Positions 23,289 to 25,236 of a DNA stretch of 25,236 nucleotides are shown one piece after another. The stretch is from Enterococcus_E cecorum_B. GTDB taxonomy: Bacteria > Bacillota > Bacilli > Lactobacillales > Enterococcaceae. Every line of letters begins with the position of its first letter. Within the stretch, counting starts at the first letter, position 1. The position numbers and the translations under genes are program-made. The notes beneath the pieces were generated by a model. The model worked only from the letters and a program-made list of their open reading frames with translations. It did no database searches and had not been told where the DNA came from. The stretch spans positions 1 through 25,236 of the forward strand of contig CAMMST010000035.1 in assembly GCA_946499615.1 (NCBI GenBank), given 5' to 3'.

Positions 23289-24290
23289 ATGAAAAAATTA
23301 ACTTTTCTTGCGCTAACAACAGCGACATTTTTACTAGCTGCTTGCGGCAATACACCATCAAAACAAGAAACAAAATCTGAAGCGCATTATCCACTTACTA
23401 TTGAAAATGTCACCAAAGCAGAAGGTGGCAGCAAATGGACAAAAAAAGAAGAAACCTATCAAGCTAAACCGAAAAAAGTCTTGGCCAATACCCGTCCAGC
23501 TGCCGAACTTTTACTACATCTTGGGCTCAAAGATAATATTGCCGGCGTTGGTGCCACTTTTGGGGTAGCCGATGAAAGTGTCGCCAAAGAATTTAAAGAA
23601 CTCAAAGACCTAGGAAACAGCTATATCAGCAAAGAAACCGCGCTAAGTGTTGACCCAGATTTAGTCTATGGGCGTGGCGGATTATTTGATAACCAAGACT
23701 GGGGTGTCGGTACGGTCGATTCACTAAATGAAATGGGCATTCCAACTTATGTCTTAGAATCATCTATCACCGGTGCGACTTTTGATTCTATTTATTCAGA
23801 TATCGAAAATCTTGGTAAAATATTTAATGTAGAAGACAAAGCCAAATCTTTCAGCAAAGAAATCAAAGCCCGTCAAACCAAACTAGAAGCGAAAGTAAAA
23901 GATAAAAAAACACAGACCTTTGCTTACTTACACATGTCTGATCCTAGTCAAGTGGTCGTTTATGCCGCTCATGACGAAGCGTTCTTTAACGATATGTTTA
24001 AAATGATTAAGATGGACAATGTGTTTAAAGACCAAAAAGGCGATGTGAGTGAAGAAACCTTAATTCAAACCGATCCAGATGTCTTAATTGTTGGTGATTG
24101 GTCCAGTATTCCAGGAAGTATCAGCGGCCATGAAGTCATTGAAGCGCTGTTAAAAAATCCTAAACTTCAAAGTATGAAAGCTATCAAAAATAAAAAAATT
24201 TATGCGGTGGACTATAACTATCTTTTCGGCTATGGTTACCAATCACTCACTGGATTAGAACAACTAGTAGATCAAATGCAAAAAAAGTAA
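23289..24290 (+). CDS. Iron-siderophore substrate-binding lipoprotein (FecB/FhuD class)
   Basis: The last gene of the iron operon. Residues 1-19 are a lipoprotein signal (MKKLTFLALTTATFLLAAC) with lipidated Cys19. The mature part, about 314 residues, is a class III periplasmic-binding fold: NTRPAAELLLHLGLKDNIAG near residue 75, the long linking helix around 200, and a second lobe with DPDVLIVGDWSSIPGSISGH. The siderophore cannot be told from sequence. The frame is open to an ATG at 23238 inside the structured element, but GGAAGGAG is six bases ahead of 23289, and the lipoprotein signal begins there. Confidence 0.92.
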   Translation: MKKLTFLALTTATFLLAACGNTPSKQETKSEAHYPLTIENVTKAEGGSKWTKKEETYQAKPKKVLANTRPAAELLLHLGLKDNIAGVGATFGVADESVAKEFKELKDLGNSYISKETALSVDPDLVYGRGGLFDNQDWGVGTVDSLNEMGIPTYVLESSITGATFDSIYSDIENLGKIFNVEDKAKSFSKEIKARQTKLEAKVKDKKTQTFAYLHMSDPSQVVVYAAHDEAFFNDMFKMIKMDNVFKDQKGDVSEETLIQTDPDVLIVGDWSSIPGSISGHEVIEALLKNPKLQSMKAIKNKKIYAVDYNYLFGYGYQSLTGLEQLVDQMQKK

Positions 24291-24300
24291 GTACGAAAAT

Positions 24301-24477
24301 GGGCTGCCCCAAAAGTATTTTAGCAAGATAATAAAAAAAGAAATCCTTATGATGAAATAAATAATTAATAAAAGACAAAGAAAATCCGAATGTTCAACTT
24401 GATTACTCATAAAATCAACGATGAACGTTCGGATTATTTATATACTCATTTTTTATTAGAGACTATTGGATCAGCCC
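24301..24477. mobile_element. MITE-like remnant with imperfect 16-bp terminal inverted repeats
   Basis: GGGCTGCCCCAAAAGT (24301-24316) matches in 13 of 16 positions the inverse complement of the sequence at 24462-24477 (GGGCTGATCCAATAGT). The 177-bp interval encodes nothing but contains one strong hairpin. This looks like two ends of an insertion sequence that has lost its transposase. No clear target duplication was seen. Confidence 0.5.
24383..24440 (+). terminator. Strong hairpin, probable terminator of the iron operon
   Basis: AATCCGAATGTTCA (24383-24396) pairs with TGAACGTTCGGATT (24422-24435) over 14 positions, with an inner TTGAT/ATCAA stem. The following bases are T-rich (ATTTATATACTCATTTTTT). 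It lies inside the MITE-like remnant and is near enough to both flanking genes to serve either strand. Confidence 0.5.
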
Positions 24478-24522
24478 TGTTTGTTTCTTATCTACAAATA
24501 CATAGCAAATCCCTATATATTT

Positions 24523-25236
24523 TTATTTTTTACTTTTCTTTTTCTTTTTCATAATGAAGAACCATCCTGACACTAAACCAGCCACTAAAACACTGAATAT
24601 CTTAACAAAAGTATTTTTATTCTCTTTCTTTTCTTCCATTACTTCCTTGGTTGTTGATTGAGACATCTTATTGTCTTGACTATCATTTGCTTTTTGTTTT
24701 TCGTTTGTGCTCACTTTTTCCTTTTCTGTATCCTCTTCTGAATCTTGATTTTCATTTGTTTGTGGTAAGTTTTGCAGAGATTTAGAAATAGTTGCACCCA
24801 CGTTCTTGGTATGTGTTTGTAACCTACCTTGTTGATGTCGACCATCACCACTAGCTCCTGTGTTATCTGCAGTATAGTCTTTTACATCTTCATTATCGTC
24901 TTGTGCTTGTTTCACGATTTCTGCAATAGCTTCCTTACTTGTCGCTTTATCAAGCTGTCCAGCATATTCTGCTTTGCTTGCTTCTGGTAAACTTGCTAGA
25001 CCCGTAATCGTTGCTTTAGCTGCTGCTTTGGCTTTAGCTAACTCTGCTTGAGCCATTTCTTCAGCTAAGCGTTTCGCATTGTCATCTTGTGCTTGTTTCA
25101 CGATTGCGACAATGGCTTCCTTACTTGTCGCTTTATCAAGCTGTCCAGCATATTCTGCTTTGCTTGCTTCTGGTAAACTTGCTAGACCCGTAATCGTTGC
25201 TTTAGCTGCTGCTTTGGCTTTAGCTAACTCTGCTTG
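24523..25236 (-). CDS. GA-module repeat surface protein, C-terminal part (runs off window)
   Basis: The last 237 codons of a minus-strand gene that continues beyond base 25236. It contains two nearly identical 62-residue units with the GA-module pattern (ATITGLASLPEASKAEYAGQ, LDKATSKEAIAEIVKQAQDD). GA modules are three-helix bundles that bind albumin in streptococcal and other Gram-positive surface proteins. A low-complexity segment, a hydrophobic membrane stretch (TFVKIFSVLVAGLVSGWFFI) and a lysine tail (MKKKKKSKK) end the protein. A sortase-like motif, LPQTN (24754-24768), lies 46 residues before the hydrophobic stretch, unlike normal LPxTG signals, where the two nearly touch. The N-terminus, signal peptide and number of modules are outside the window. 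Confidence 0.85.
   Translation of the reverse strand, partial: QAELAKAKAAAKATITGLASLPEASKAEYAGQLDKATSKEAIVAIVKQAQDDNAKRLAEEMAQAELAKAKAAAKATITGLASLPEASKAEYAGQLDKATSKEAIAEIVKQAQDDNEDVKDYTADNTGASGDGRHQQGRLQTHTKNVGATISKSLQNLPQTNENQDSEEDTEKEKVSTNEKQKANDSQDNKMSQSTTKEVMEEKKENKNTFVKIFSVLVAGLVSGWFFIMKKKKKSKK
24865..25236 (-). repeat. Tandem 186-bp coding repeat (GA modules)
   Basis: Two copies (24865-25050 and 25051-25236), in frame, 62 codons each. 122 bp at the 5' side of each unit (24929-25050 and 25115-25236) are identical, and only the inter-module linker differs. The array probably continues beyond the window. Such identity points to recent copying and makes copy number prone to change. Confidence 0.9.

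Noticed and set aside
24865..25236. CRISPR-like array
   Set aside because: The repeats are in frame, 186 bp long and coding; there are no short spacers.

Overview
The window is low-GC Firmicutes chromosome, most likely a member of the Lactobacillales close to Enterococcus. This rests on the cysteine-free form of ribosomal protein S4, strong AAGGAGG-type ribosome binding sites, TATAAT promoters, a DUF6287-type lipoprotein and a GA-module surface protein. The genus cannot be fixed from the sequence alone.

Region 1 (1-2330): the 5' part of an IS200/IS605-type tnpA runs off the left edge, followed by a hairpin-rich IS end. Next come a FocA/NirC-type formate/nitrite channel (minus) and rpsD (plus). 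rpsD has a consensus promoter and a roughly 190-nt leader whose last hairpin pairs with the Shine-Dalgarno sequence, as expected for S4 autoregulation.

Region 2 (2284-7860): the oxidative branch of the TCA cycle, complete and compact. Citrate synthase (minus) is divergent from an aconitase-isocitrate dehydrogenase operon (plus). The isocitrate dehydrogenase carries the residue set of NAD+-dependent enzymes at all five positions that fix NADP+ use in the E. coli enzyme. The 170-bp divergent region holds two good promoters, an ATAA-N7-TTAT dyad of the CcpC type and a second inverted repeat. The pathway would supply 2-oxoglutarate for glutamate.

Region 3 (7861-12300): a group of signalling or nucleotide-modification enzymes. 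It holds a class II Fic protein, a small metallophosphoesterase, a bacterial-type poly(ADP-ribose) glycohydrolase (TIGR02452/DUF2263 macrodomain) and a PPP-type phosphatase, followed by a two-domain lipoprotein.

Region 4 (12304-19875): an accessory stretch, all on the minus strand and mostly of unknown function. It contains a three-gene operon with a HipA/CtkA-like kinase lacking HipB, an upstream protein with a YbjN/type III-chaperone-like layout and a small 3' partner. Two more orphan genes, a frameshifted gene remnant, a probable DUF6994-type gene and decayed sequence follow. It ends with a metallophosphoesterase next to two WYL-type regulators, one of which has a perfect 14-bp palindrome at its promoter.

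Region 5 (19885-24300): two diverged, highly palindromic ~110-bp elements, then a Fur-box-controlled iron-siderophore operon: FNR/IruO-like reductase, FecCD permease, ABC ATPase and substrate-binding lipoprotein. A 125-bp structured element bounded by 9-bp direct repeats separates the last two genes and looks like a small insertion.

Region 6 (24301-25236): a MITE-like remnant with imperfect 16-bp terminal inverted repeats, then the C-terminal end of a repeat-rich GA-module surface protein that runs off the right edge. Its LPQTN motif lies unusually far from the membrane anchor.

Best candidates for something new: the HipA-like kinase operon, the enzyme cluster around the PARG-like macrodomain, and the palindromic small elements around the iron operon.
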